Positions 56,222-62,792 of a DNA stretch of 64,000 bases are shown here, in pieces. Position numbers and translations under genes: made by a program. The stretch spans positions 1-64,000 of the forward strand of contig CAKOHZ010000001.1 of the NCBI GenBank assembly GCA_934086315.1. Direction: 5' to 3'. Numbering within the stretch: the stretch's first letter is position 1; every line of letters begins with the position of its first letter. This DNA is from an uncultured Bacilli bacterium. Lineage in GTDB: Bacteria; Bacillota_I; Bacilli_A; RF39; UBA660. Below the pieces are notes generated by a model. The model ran no database searches, was not told the origin of the DNA, and saw nothing but the letters and a program-made list of their open reading frames with translations.

Positions 56222-56305
56222 ATTATTCCTCCTACATAAAGCATAGCATAAATACAATAATTTATCTATAAAACTCTAAAAATTACACAAAAGTTTTACA
56301 TTTTA

Positions 56306-56330
56306 AAAGTTGACTAAATTAGTCAACTTT
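56306..56330 (-). terminator. Terminator of the 56.3 kb gene
   Basis: Eleven-base-pair stem AAAGTTGACTA / TAGTCAACTTT with a three-base loop and a short T-run; it contains the stop codon. Confidence 0.7.
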
Positions 56331-57176
56331 AGTTTCACAATCATTATTCCATTTCTTTTTATATTTAAATCTTAATTGATAGAACTCTTCTAGTTCATTA
56401 GCCCCATACATTTCTTTTCTTTCATCAAAATGACAATAAGCCATATAATCATTTCTAAGTTCATTTAAATATTTTCTAACATCTCTAAACAATTTCTCTT
56501 TAGGTATTTCTTCTTTTATTAGCTTTACAAGTGCTGCTTTATATGGCTCTTCATCTTTGTCAAATCCATAATATTTAAAACTACTTTTTTCTTTTGGCAT
56601 ATCTTTTTTAGATATATTTGCTTCAGTAGTAGTTACTACTGATATTATACCTTTTTTAATCATTTCGTCTATTTCTTCTTTAGTATATACTCTATCTATA
56701 TCTAAATCAGTATCGGTTAATACCACTAATTGCCCTTGATAATTTTCTTCCCACTCATCATAATCTTTTCCATGACCTTCACATTGTAAATATGTTCTAA
56801 TCATATTAGTCTTAATAGTTGTAATTTTTTTAAATGATGTGTTTCCAGCTATATTATATAATCTAATCATTTCATAAGCATCTACTTCACCATTCGTAAT
56901 AGGTGAAAAGTCATAATATTCTTCAGTTTCAAAACCTAATTTAGTATAGTAACATCTATATTGTTTTAATTCACTTTCTTCATCAGTTGATATTCTATAT
57001 ATTCTATTAATTATTCTTAAAAACTCATCTGAACTTATAGTATCATAATTAGTCAATATATTAGTCATATTATCTATCATACTCATTAAATATTTTTTAA
57101 CATCACTAGGTTCATCCCATATAAATTTATCAAAGAAATATTCATCAAATACTCCTTCTATTCTTGCTATATACAT
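56319..57176 (-). CDS. Unknown soluble protein, 285 residues
   Basis: A soluble, mostly helical, charged protein. Visible patches are RIEGVFDEYFFDKFIWDEPSD, YYDFSPITNGEVDAYEMIRLYN, TYLQCEGHGKDYDEWEENY and a C-terminal half rich in Lys and Glu (LIKEEIPKEKLFRDVRKYLNELRNDYMAYCHFDERKEMYGANELEEFYQ). I recognise no family and see no catalytic motif, signal or membrane helix. It lies alone between hpf and csp, closed by a terminator. Confidence 0.7.
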   Translation of the reverse strand: MYIARIEGVFDEYFFDKFIWDEPSDVKKYLMSMIDNMTNILTNYDTISSDEFLRIINRIYRISTDEESELKQYRCYYTKLGFETEEYYDFSPITNGEVDAYEMIRLYNIAGNTSFKKITTIKTNMIRTYLQCEGHGKDYDEWEENYQGQLVVLTDTDLDIDRVYTKEEIDEMIKKGIISVVTTTEANISKKDMPKEKSSFKYYGFDKDEEPYKAALVKLIKEEIPKEKLFRDVRKYLNELRNDYMAYCHFDERKEMYGANELEEFYQLRFKYKKKWNNDCETKVD

Positions 57177-57228
57177 ATTCCACTTCTAGCAAGTTATTCT
57201 ATCATAAATATTTTATAATTCAAATAAA

Positions 57229-57250
57229 AAATACACATGTGTGTGTATTT
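57229..57250 (-). terminator. Terminator of csp
   Basis: Minus-strand AAATACAC / GTGTATTT stem with a six-base loop, then T6; it includes the last bases of the gene. Confidence 0.65.
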
Positions 57251-57473
57251 AAACTGCAGGAGTTAATTTTACTTCTCTTACATTAATAGCTTGACAACCT
57301 TTAGCTGTCTCTATTAACGTAAATTCAACTATTTCACCTTCTTTAAGTGACTTATAGCCATCTTGTTCAATAGCTGAATAATGAACAAATATATCTTCAT
57401 TTACTAATCCTTCATATTCAATGAAACCATATCCTTTGTCATTGTTAAACCATTTAACACGACCTCTACTCAT
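57249..57473 (-). CDS. Cold-shock protein (CspA family)
   Basis: 74 residues, one cold-shock domain. RNP1 is KGYGFIEY and RNP2 [20 protein letters not shown] and [21 protein letters not shown] complete the fold. It binds single-stranded RNA and DNA and melts mRNA structure at low temperature. The start at 57473 lies nine bases behind AGGAGG; the ATG nine bases earlier touches that site. It is divergent from agrB, and its upstream region carries repeated motifs. Confidence 0.96.
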   Translation of the reverse strand: MSRGRVKWFNNDKGYGFIEYEGLVNEDIFVHYSAIEQDGYKSLKEGEIVEFTLIETAKGCQAINVREVKLTPAV

Positions 57474-57531
57474 TAAACTCATCCTCCTAACTATGATACT
57501 GTTTTGTATTCACAATTACAATGATACCATC

Positions 57532-57559
57532 ATTATATAAATTATATTAGTTTTGTCAC
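57532..57559 (-). promoter_or_regulatory. Promoter of csp
   Basis: Minus-strand GTGACA (57554-57559), a 16-base spacer and TATAAT (57532-57537). The -35 lies in one of the two TTTTGTCA repeats. Confidence 0.6.
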
Positions 57560-57579
57560 TAAAGCATATAATTTTGTCA
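57551..57579. promoter_or_regulatory. Direct repeat TTTTGTCA with 21-base period between csp and agrB
   Basis: TTTTGTCA occurs at 57551-57558 and 57572-57579, exactly two helical turns apart, in the divergent region of csp and agrB. LytTR regulators such as AgrA bind pairs of 9-base repeats with this period. One copy overlaps the csp -35 box, so it may serve csp, agr or both. Confidence 0.45.
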
Positions 57580-57678
57580 TAAAGTATCATGATCCTTAAA
57601 AAGCAAACATAAAATTTCATTTAAAACAAAAAATCAAACATTTAATGACAAATAAATTTTTATTTAATATATAAGCGT

Positions 57679-57684
57679 TATAAT
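57679..57684 (+). promoter_or_regulatory. -10 box of agrB
   Basis: A perfect TATAAT lies 20 bases before the agrB start. The -35 place (57656-57661, ATTTTT) is poor, which fits a promoter that needs an activator. Confidence 0.5.
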
Positions 57685-57704
57685 GAAATCACAAAAGGAG
57701 AGAG

Positions 57705-58319
57705 ATGAAAGAATTAGTAGTAAATGGTATTATGAATAACATAACTAAGTATTATGATTATGATAATACTAAAATTAATGAAATTAAATATGGTATTGAA
57801 TCTTTATATTTGACTATAACGAAAACAATAATAATATTTATTTTATCAATCATATTAAATATTACAAAAGAATTAATGTTATTATTTGTATTCTATAGTT
57901 TAATAAGATTAACCGGATTCGGAGTACATGCTAAAAAATCATGGCATTGCTGGGTATCATCACTTACAATATTTGTATTAATACCAATATTAATAAAGTA
58001 CGTAACATTAAACGAGAAATTAATAATTATCAGTTATACAATCTTTACTTTATTATTGCTAATGTACGCACCAGCTGATACTGAAAAAAGACCATTAATC
58101 AAAAAGAATAAAAGAATACTATATAAAGTACTCACAATTATAATAACAATATCTTATTTAATATATTCAATAATTTATAAAGAAAACACTATGATAATAA
58201 ATACTCTTTATTTCTCAATATTACTAGAAGTTATATTAATATTACCATGTACTTATAAACTCTTTGGAGTTAAATATGATAACTATAAGAATTATAAGAA
58301 GAAAGGAGGTAACTTATGA
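57705..58319 (+). CDS. agrB: AgrB-type membrane endopeptidase
   Basis: AgrB, 204 residues with about five or six membrane helices. His75 and Cys82 in GFGVHAKKSWHCW stand seven residues apart, exactly as the catalytic His77/Cys84 of Staphylococcus AgrB. YAPADTEKRPLIKKNKR after the third helix is the second family hallmark. It cuts the C-terminal tail of AgrD and closes the thiolactone ring of the signal peptide. AGGAGAG lies just before the start. The last codons contain the ribosome-binding site (AAAGGAGG) of agrD, and the stop TGA overlaps the agrD ATG. Confidence 0.95.
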   Translation: MKELVVNGIMNNITKYYDYDNTKINEIKYGIESLYLTITKTIIIFILSIILNITKELMLLFVFYSLIRLTGFGVHAKKSWHCWVSSLTIFVLIPILIKYVTLNEKLIIISYTIFTLLLLMYAPADTEKRPLIKKNKRILYKVLTIIITISYLIYSIIYKENTMIINTLYFSILLEVILILPCTYKLFGVKYDNYKNYKKKGGNL

Positions 58320-58432
58320 AATTATTTGCTACTGTTACTGCTGCTATCGGAGCATTCTTAGCTACTGTTGCTACAGCTGGATGCGTTCTTGCTTACATAG
58401 ATGAACCAGAAATGCCAGAATCACTTTTATAA
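58316..58432 (+). CDS. agrD: AgrD-type autoinducing peptide precursor, 38 residues
   Basis: The frame opening at ATG 58316 and ending with TAA at 58430-58432 encodes a 38-residue precursor that was too short for usual ORF cut-offs. Residues 1-21 (MKLFATVTAAIGAFLATVAT) form an amphipathic membrane helix; Cys23 starts the signal region GCVLAYI; residues 29-38 DEPEMPESLL are the acidic, Pro-containing tail found in AgrD proteins. By position the mature signal should be a thiolactone of Cys23 with four or five residues (CVLAY or CVLAYI) and perhaps a short exocyclic tail. AAAGGAGG lies seven bases upstream inside agrB. Confidence 0.9.
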   Translation: MKLFATVTAAIGAFLATVATAGCVLAYIDEPEMPESLL

Positions 58433-58452
58433 AAATATAATTATTAATTAAA

Positions 58453-58484
58453 AAAAAATCTAGAATTAAATTTCTAGATTTTTT
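58453..58484. terminator. Bidirectional terminator between agrD and agrC
   Basis: Thirteen-base-pair stem (58453-58465 with 58472-58484, AAAAAATCTAGAA / TTCTAGATTTTTT) around a six-base loop. It ends both convergent units and contains the agrC stop codon. Confidence 0.9.
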
Positions 58485-59778
58485 GTTTTATATATATTTT
58501 AGTAATAAATATATTATTATCTGATATTTCCTGAGTCATTTTTAAATATTTACTATTCTTAAGTAGCATTTTAGCAACATGTAATCCTAGACCTCTATTA
58601 GATCCTTTACTTGAATAATTTTTTCTATATATTTCATTAATATCAGTTATGTTATCTTTGTATGAATTTTCAACGTCTATAACAACATTTCCCTTTTCAT
58701 TATAAACATCAATAAGAAGAAATTTATCTTTAGTTTTTTCACATGCTTCAATAGCATTATCAAGTACAATACCAAGTATTTTACATAAAGAAATATATTC
58801 TTTATAATTATCTTTTTCTAAATTTATATTAACTTGTTTTGATATATTAACATTATAATTATATTTTTTATTATCCAATGAATTAATTTTATAATAAACC
58901 ATACCTTTTAAACCAGTAGGCAATTTATATATATTTTTAATACCAACTGATTTATTACTGCATGACATAATAAAATCACCTAAAGTTTTATTAAATTCTT
59001 CACTATTTTTATTATCAAAACTTTTTAATGCGAGCAAATTATTTAACATTTCATGTCTTATTATTCTATCTTCATCTATTCTTTTTTCATAAACAGTAAT
59101 TGCATTTAATAGTTCCTTTGTTTTTCTCACTTCTTTAGTTACTAAGTATCTATTATAAAGAATTAAATATATTAATAATGCAAAAAACAAAAATAATAAT
59201 ACACTATCCAAATACCTTTTTGTAGAAAGATTATTAATTAATTTATAAGATATGCCAGCTATAGCTAGTATACTTAATACTAAAACTATACCAGTTATAA
59301 TTGGTCTATCAAGAATAACTATAATTTTATTAATTGTCTTTTTAATTTTATCAATTGACAAGAAACCATATACGGTAGCCACAACAAATATAGAAAATAA
59401 AGATTTAAATATTATACTTCCATCAAGATAATCAAAATTTATAAATTTTAAGCCTACAAAAATTATAGATAAAAATATTTCGACCAACAATATTAAAATA
59501 TAGTATATAGTACCTTTTATAACAAAATTATTAAACTCATCCTCTTTAATTATATAAAATGAGATCATAATAATTACATATGAAACTAGCGCTCTAGAAT
59601 AACCATCATTTGTATAAGTATTAATAGTAATTAATATTCCAGAAATTATAGGAACAATAAAATCTTTTATAGTTGGTTTAAATTTCACATTAACTGATAA
59701 TTTATCATAACACATACTAGAAATAAATAACATTACGGATGTAAATAAACTAAAAACAACATAATCATACCAATTCAT
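58474..59778 (-). CDS. agrC: AgrC-type sensor histidine kinase
   Basis: 434 residues. About seven transmembrane helices fill residues 1-208, as in peptide-sensing AgrC (HPK10) kinases. The H-box RIDEDRIIRHEMLNNLLALK gives His242; the N-box LCKILGIVLDNAIEAC gives Asn341; the G-box is SNRGLGLHVAKMLL. There is no separate D-box, as usual in this class. It should sense the AgrD peptide. It overlaps agrA by 14 bases and is transcribed towards agrBD, a convergent layout unlike the staphylococcal agrBDCA order. Confidence 0.9.
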   Translation of the reverse strand: MNWYDYVVFSLFTSVMLFISSMCYDKLSVNVKFKPTIKDFIVPIISGILITINTYTNDGYSRALVSYVIIMISFYIIKEDEFNNFVIKGTIYYILILLVEIFLSIIFVGLKFINFDYLDGSIIFKSLFSIFVVATVYGFLSIDKIKKTINKIIVILDRPIITGIVLVLSILAIAGISYKLINNLSTKRYLDSVLLFLFFALLIYLILYNRYLVTKEVRKTKELLNAITVYEKRIDEDRIIRHEMLNNLLALKSFDNKNSEEFNKTLGDFIMSCSNKSVGIKNIYKLPTGLKGMVYYKINSLDNKKYNYNVNISKQVNINLEKDNYKEYISLCKILGIVLDNAIEACEKTKDKFLLIDVYNEKGNVVIDVENSYKDNITDINEIYRKNYSSKGSNRGLGLHVAKMLLKNSKYLKMTQEISDNNIFITKIYIKQKI

Positions 59779-60481
59779 ACTCAGTAATCTCCTTTTTATG
59801 ACTTCGAGATACTAAATAATCTGATTTACCATCTTTAAAATAAACTTTGTTATCATTCCAATCAATCTTATCTATATTTTTAAAATTTATTAATATTCCT
59901 TTATTTGAACTTATAAAATAATCAGGTAGATCATTTTTAATATCTTTTATAGATATATTTTGAAAATATTCATCATCGGAAGTAACTATTTTAGTTTGTC
60001 TACCTTCTCTAATTATATAATCAATATTATTAATTGGTATCGCATGCTCAACACTTTTATAAATATAACGATACGCTCTCTCTACACTCAGCATTCTAAG
60101 ACAAATATCTATATTCTCAGATATTCCATCCTCTACTGAATTACATTTTCCAATAAAATCTAAAAGTTGTAATCTTTGCTTATAAACTTCATAATAAAGC
60201 GAAGTATGAGCAGTAACAATTATGATAGGACTAATCCAATTATTACACTCATTTCTTATGTATCTTGCAATATCGATACCATCACCACTAGGTAATTCTA
60301 AATCTAGAATATACACTGTGTTTCTTCTTTCGTCTTTAATATAATTTAAGAGTCCAGGAGAATAGTCATCAAATTCTTTAATATTAAATTCAATTTGATT
60401 ACTCATCATTTTACTAATAATAGCATTAACTACTCTTTTCCTATGGGTGTTATTATCATCCACAACCACATAATTAATCAT
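59765..60481 (-). CDS. agrA: AgrA-type response regulator (REC-LytTR)
   Basis: 238 residues. The receiver domain has VVVDDNNTHR and Asp60 in YILDLELPSGDGIDIA; TAHTSLY and the FIGK strand complete it. The C-terminal LytTR DNA-binding domain (about 140-238) has AIPINNIDYIIREGRQTKIV, FISSNKGILINFKNIDKID and YLVSRSHKKEI. It should activate agrB and possibly other genes through paired repeats such as those at 57551-57579. AAGGAGA precedes the start, and a good promoter lies at 60511-60539. Confidence 0.92.
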   Translation of the reverse strand: MINYVVVDDNNTHRKRVVNAIISKMMSNQIEFNIKEFDDYSPGLLNYIKDERRNTVYILDLELPSGDGIDIARYIRNECNNWISPIIIVTAHTSLYYEVYKQRLQLLDFIGKCNSVEDGISENIDICLRMLSVERAYRYIYKSVEHAIPINNIDYIIREGRQTKIVTSDDEYFQNISIKDIKNDLPDYFISSNKGILINFKNIDKIDWNDNKVYFKDGKSDYLVSRSHKKEITEYELV

Positions 60482-60510
60482 TATAGTCTCCTTTTAATAC
60501 ATACACCTTA

Positions 60511-60539
60511 ATAATACCACTCTAACCTTACATTTTCAA
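60511..60539 (-). promoter_or_regulatory. Promoter of agrA-agrC
   Basis: Minus-strand TTGAAA (60534-60539), 17 bases, TATTAT (60511-60516). Unlike the agrB promoter it has a good -35, so the receptor genes are probably expressed all the time. Confidence 0.75.
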
Positions 60540-60558
60540 TGAAAAAGCCAAGAAAAAA

Positions 60559-60575
60559 GAATATTTTAAATATTC
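60559..60575 (-). terminator. Terminator of the spoIIQ-like gene
   Basis: Stem GAATATT / AATATTC with a three-base loop and T7 on the minus strand. Confidence 0.7.
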
Positions 60576-60576
60576 C

Positions 60577-61209
60577 TTATTCAAAATCACTAACTGTCAT
60601 AGTATACATATTTTCAGGATCAATAGCACTTCCTTTATAATAAACTTCAAAATGTAACATTGATTCATCTTCAGTATTTAATTTAGATTTACTACTCATC
60701 GCAAATACTTCACCTTGACCAATTTTATAGCCAACATTCACAAGTACACCTGTTACATTAGAATATACTGATTTTAAATTATCGTTATGTTTTATAGTCA
60801 CAACTTTTCCATAAACTTCACTATCTTCTACTGATACAACTTCACCATCGAGTATAGAAACTATATCAAAATCTTTACTATCTACATAATCAACACCATT
60901 ATTTTGCATATATGTGTCTTCAAATAGTATTAACGAACTTTGTTGTTTCTTTTCATCAGACTCAAAATCATAAAAATATCTTCCTACTTTAACAGTTTCA
61001 GCTATAAAAGGTTTTACAATATTATTACTTTGTGTCTTAACAACAGTTTTAGTATTATCATCAAATACATTATCAAGTGTGTATTTAATATCATCTCTTT
61101 CTACTAAAAACGACTTTACACCAGACACAACTAACATAACACATAAAACCATTACAGCAACTATACCAATATAAAATGTTGGTAATAATATTTTAGAATA
61201 TTTACTCAT
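60577..61209 (-). CDS. spoIIQ: SpoIIQ-like degenerate M23 protein
   Basis: 210 residues. A transmembrane helix at about 10-33 is followed by an outer LytM/M23-type domain. KDFDIVSILDGEVVSVEDS, GKVVTIKHNDNLKSVYSNVTGV and IGQGEVFAMSSKSKLNTEDE run parallel to Bacillus SpoIIQ (KDFDVSASLSGTVV..., VYQSLSEV, QNQVIGKSGK). The first zinc His is replaced (QNNGVDY) and the HxH motif reads SMLHFE, so no zinc can bind. SpoIIQ links the forespore to SpoIIIAH in the mother cell. The ribosome-binding site lies in an inverted repeat. Together with Spo0A it supports sporulation. Confidence 0.8.
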   Translation of the reverse strand: MSKYSKILLPTFYIGIVAVMVLCVMLVVSGVKSFLVERDDIKYTLDNVFDDNTKTVVKTQSNNIVKPFIAETVKVGRYFYDFESDEKKQQSSLILFEDTYMQNNGVDYVDSKDFDIVSILDGEVVSVEDSEVYGKVVTIKHNDNLKSVYSNVTGVLVNVGYKIGQGEVFAMSSKSKLNTEDESMLHFEVYYKGSAIDPENMYTMTVSDFE

Positions 61210-61211
61210 TT

Positions 61212-61236
61212 TTCACTCTCCTAATAATAGAGTGAA
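61212..61236 (-). promoter_or_regulatory. Inverted repeat covering the spoIIQ ribosome-binding site
   Basis: TTCACTCT (plus-strand 61212-61219) and AGAGTGAA (61229-61236) are perfect complements nine bases apart, directly before the start codon. In the mRNA the AGGAGAG site falls partly in the 3' arm and partly in the loop, so folding would hide it. It could also be an operator. Confidence 0.55.
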
Positions 61237-61263
61237 CTTTTTTATAAATTTTATTCATAAAAA

Positions 61264-61285
61264 AACATTATATTTCTATAATGTT
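61264..61285 (-). terminator. Terminator of the rpiB unit
   Basis: Nine-base-pair stem AACATTATA / TATAATGTT with a GAAA loop, then T7 on the minus strand; it overlaps the stop of the SHOCT gene. Confidence 0.85.
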
Positions 61286-61679
61286 ATTTATTAAGTATTT
61301 TTTCTTTTTCAGTTTCAAACTCTTCTTTAGTTAATACTTTATCATCATATAACTTTTTAAGTTTTTCAAGTTCATCATACTTATCATCATTATTTTTACT
61401 ACCATTAAATGATTTACTTATACTTCCATCCATATCAATATAGAATATCAATAGTAAAATACCACTTATTTGGTTAAATACTAAGAATACAACCATCCAT
61501 ATAAGTATTGTATCTTTTTGTTGTAATAATTCTTGATCACTTAAATTAGCCATATCTTTTATTTTGTTACCACCGATTATAAGTGGAACACCAACTATAG
61601 CACCAACTATTGTAAGACAACATATTATACCTAAAACTAGTGATATAATACCTGCTATTTTTAATAAATTCTTATTCAT
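61284..61679 (-). CDS. SHOCT-domain membrane protein
   Basis: 131 residues. Two transmembrane helices (about 6-34 and 57-82) are followed by a polar stretch and a C-terminal SHOCT motif (YDELEKLKKLYDDKVLTKEEFETEKEKIL). SHOCT motifs are short oligomerisation helices found on many membrane proteins. The first helix pair (KIAGIISLVLGIICCLTIVGAIVGVPLIIGG) resembles small DUF4870-type proteins. Function unknown. It lies one base behind rpiB. Confidence 0.75.
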   Translation of the reverse strand: MNKNLLKIAGIISLVLGIICCLTIVGAIVGVPLIIGGNKIKDMANLSDQELLQQKDTILIWMVVFLVFNQISGILLLIFYIDMDGSISKSFNGSKNNDDKYDELEKLKKLYDDKVLTKEEFETEKEKILNK

Positions 61680-61680
61680 A

Positions 61681-62112
61681 TTATCCCTCTAATTCTCTTA
61701 TTTCTTCTATTCTTCTAATATGTCTTTCTTCTGTAGAATTTTTTGTATTAATAAATGCATCTACAATTTCTTCTACGTTTTCAGTATATTCAGAAAGAGA
61801 TATTACATTAGCCATATTATGTTCTTTTGTAAGTGCTGCTTCACGAGGAGTAGTAACTTTACCACATCTAATTCCTTTTATCTTATTAGCAGCAATACTC
61901 ATACCTATTCCAGTACCACATATTAATATACCTAAGTTAACTTCTTTTTTATTTACTGCTGTACATAACTTTACAGCATATTCAACATAATCAACACTAT
62001 TGTTATCATTAGTACCAAAATTTACACATTCAATACCTTTTTCGTGTAGATAATTCATTATTTTGTTTTTAACTTCTACACCATGATGATCATTAGCTAT
62101 ACCTATCTTCAT
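61681..62112 (-). CDS. rpiB: Ribose-5-phosphate isomerase B
   Basis: RpiB/LacA-B family, 143 residues. ANDHHGVEVKNKI, VDYVEYAVKLC, ILICGTGIGMSIAANKIKGIRC, HNMANVISL and TEERHIRRIEEI form the active site: the CGTG loop, the catalytic Cys and the late His. It interconverts ribose 5-phosphate and ribulose 5-phosphate; the short length suits RpiB better than the LacAB pair. It overlaps the RDD gene by one base. Confidence 0.92.
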   Translation of the reverse strand: MKIGIANDHHGVEVKNKIMNYLHEKGIECVNFGTNDNNSVDYVEYAVKLCTAVNKKEVNLGILICGTGIGMSIAANKIKGIRCGKVTTPREAALTKEHNMANVISLSEYTENVEEIVDAFINTKNSTEERHIRRIEEIRELEG

Positions 62113-62792
62113 TATTTCTCCTTTCTAGTAGTTTTCTTATTTGTGTTTTTAGTTTCATTCTTTTCAACTACTTTTGCATCTTTAATAGTTTCCTCTTCTA
62201 CATCATCAAATACAACATTAGTACCAATAAGTAAATCATGAAGTCCTTTACCATCTTCTCTAAACATCATAAGTATAAAAGAAGTACAAAGAACAGTAAC
62301 ATCAAATAATTGTGTGAATTGAACTACTCTAAAATAAACAGATTTACTTAAGAATGAAACAGCTAAAATAGATATTAATGATGTTAATATACTATTTATA
62401 AGTAAACTTCTAACTAATAATTGATATAATTTAACTCTTTTATTATTTCCATCTACTACTTTAATCTTAAATACTTTTTTTCCAAGAGTTTGACCTCTAT
62501 TTAAGTATTGAAATCCAACAAAATATAAAGTCGTAACTACTAAAGATATAATACTAGTTGCTACACCCGTTTTAGCCAAATTATAAGAAAAATCAGTCAA
62601 GACATTATCATTAGCTATATCTTCTATATTTTCTATATTTGATGTATATTCTATATAGTCTTCATATACTTTTTGATACTCATCATACTTTGGATTAATA
62701 AACTCTATTTTAACAAATAATGAACTTATAAGAACTATTACCATAGTATCCATTAAATAAGCACAAAATCTTCTAAAAGTCGTCTTTTTCAT
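62112..62792 (-). CDS. RDD family membrane protein
   Basis: 226 residues. The RDD signature is seen as FRRFCAYLMDTMVIVLISS, then a long loop, a helix at about 75-95, RGQTLGKKVFKIKVVDGNNKRVKLYQLLVRSLL, and two more helices. The last 25 residues are charged (KDAKVVEKNETKNTNKKTTRKEK). RDD proteins occur in many bacteria with roles in ion or metabolite transport, mostly unknown. Its start overlaps the end of the upstream gene by four bases (ATGA). Confidence 0.85.
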   Translation of the reverse strand: MKKTTFRRFCAYLMDTMVIVLISSLFVKIEFINPKYDEYQKVYEDYIEYTSNIENIEDIANDNVLTDFSYNLAKTGVATSIISLVVTTLYFVGFQYLNRGQTLGKKVFKIKVVDGNNKRVKLYQLLVRSLLINSILTSLISILAVSFLSKSVYFRVVQFTQLFDVTVLCTSFILMMFREDGKGLHDLLIGTNVVFDDVEEETIKDAKVVEKNETKNTNKKTTRKEK

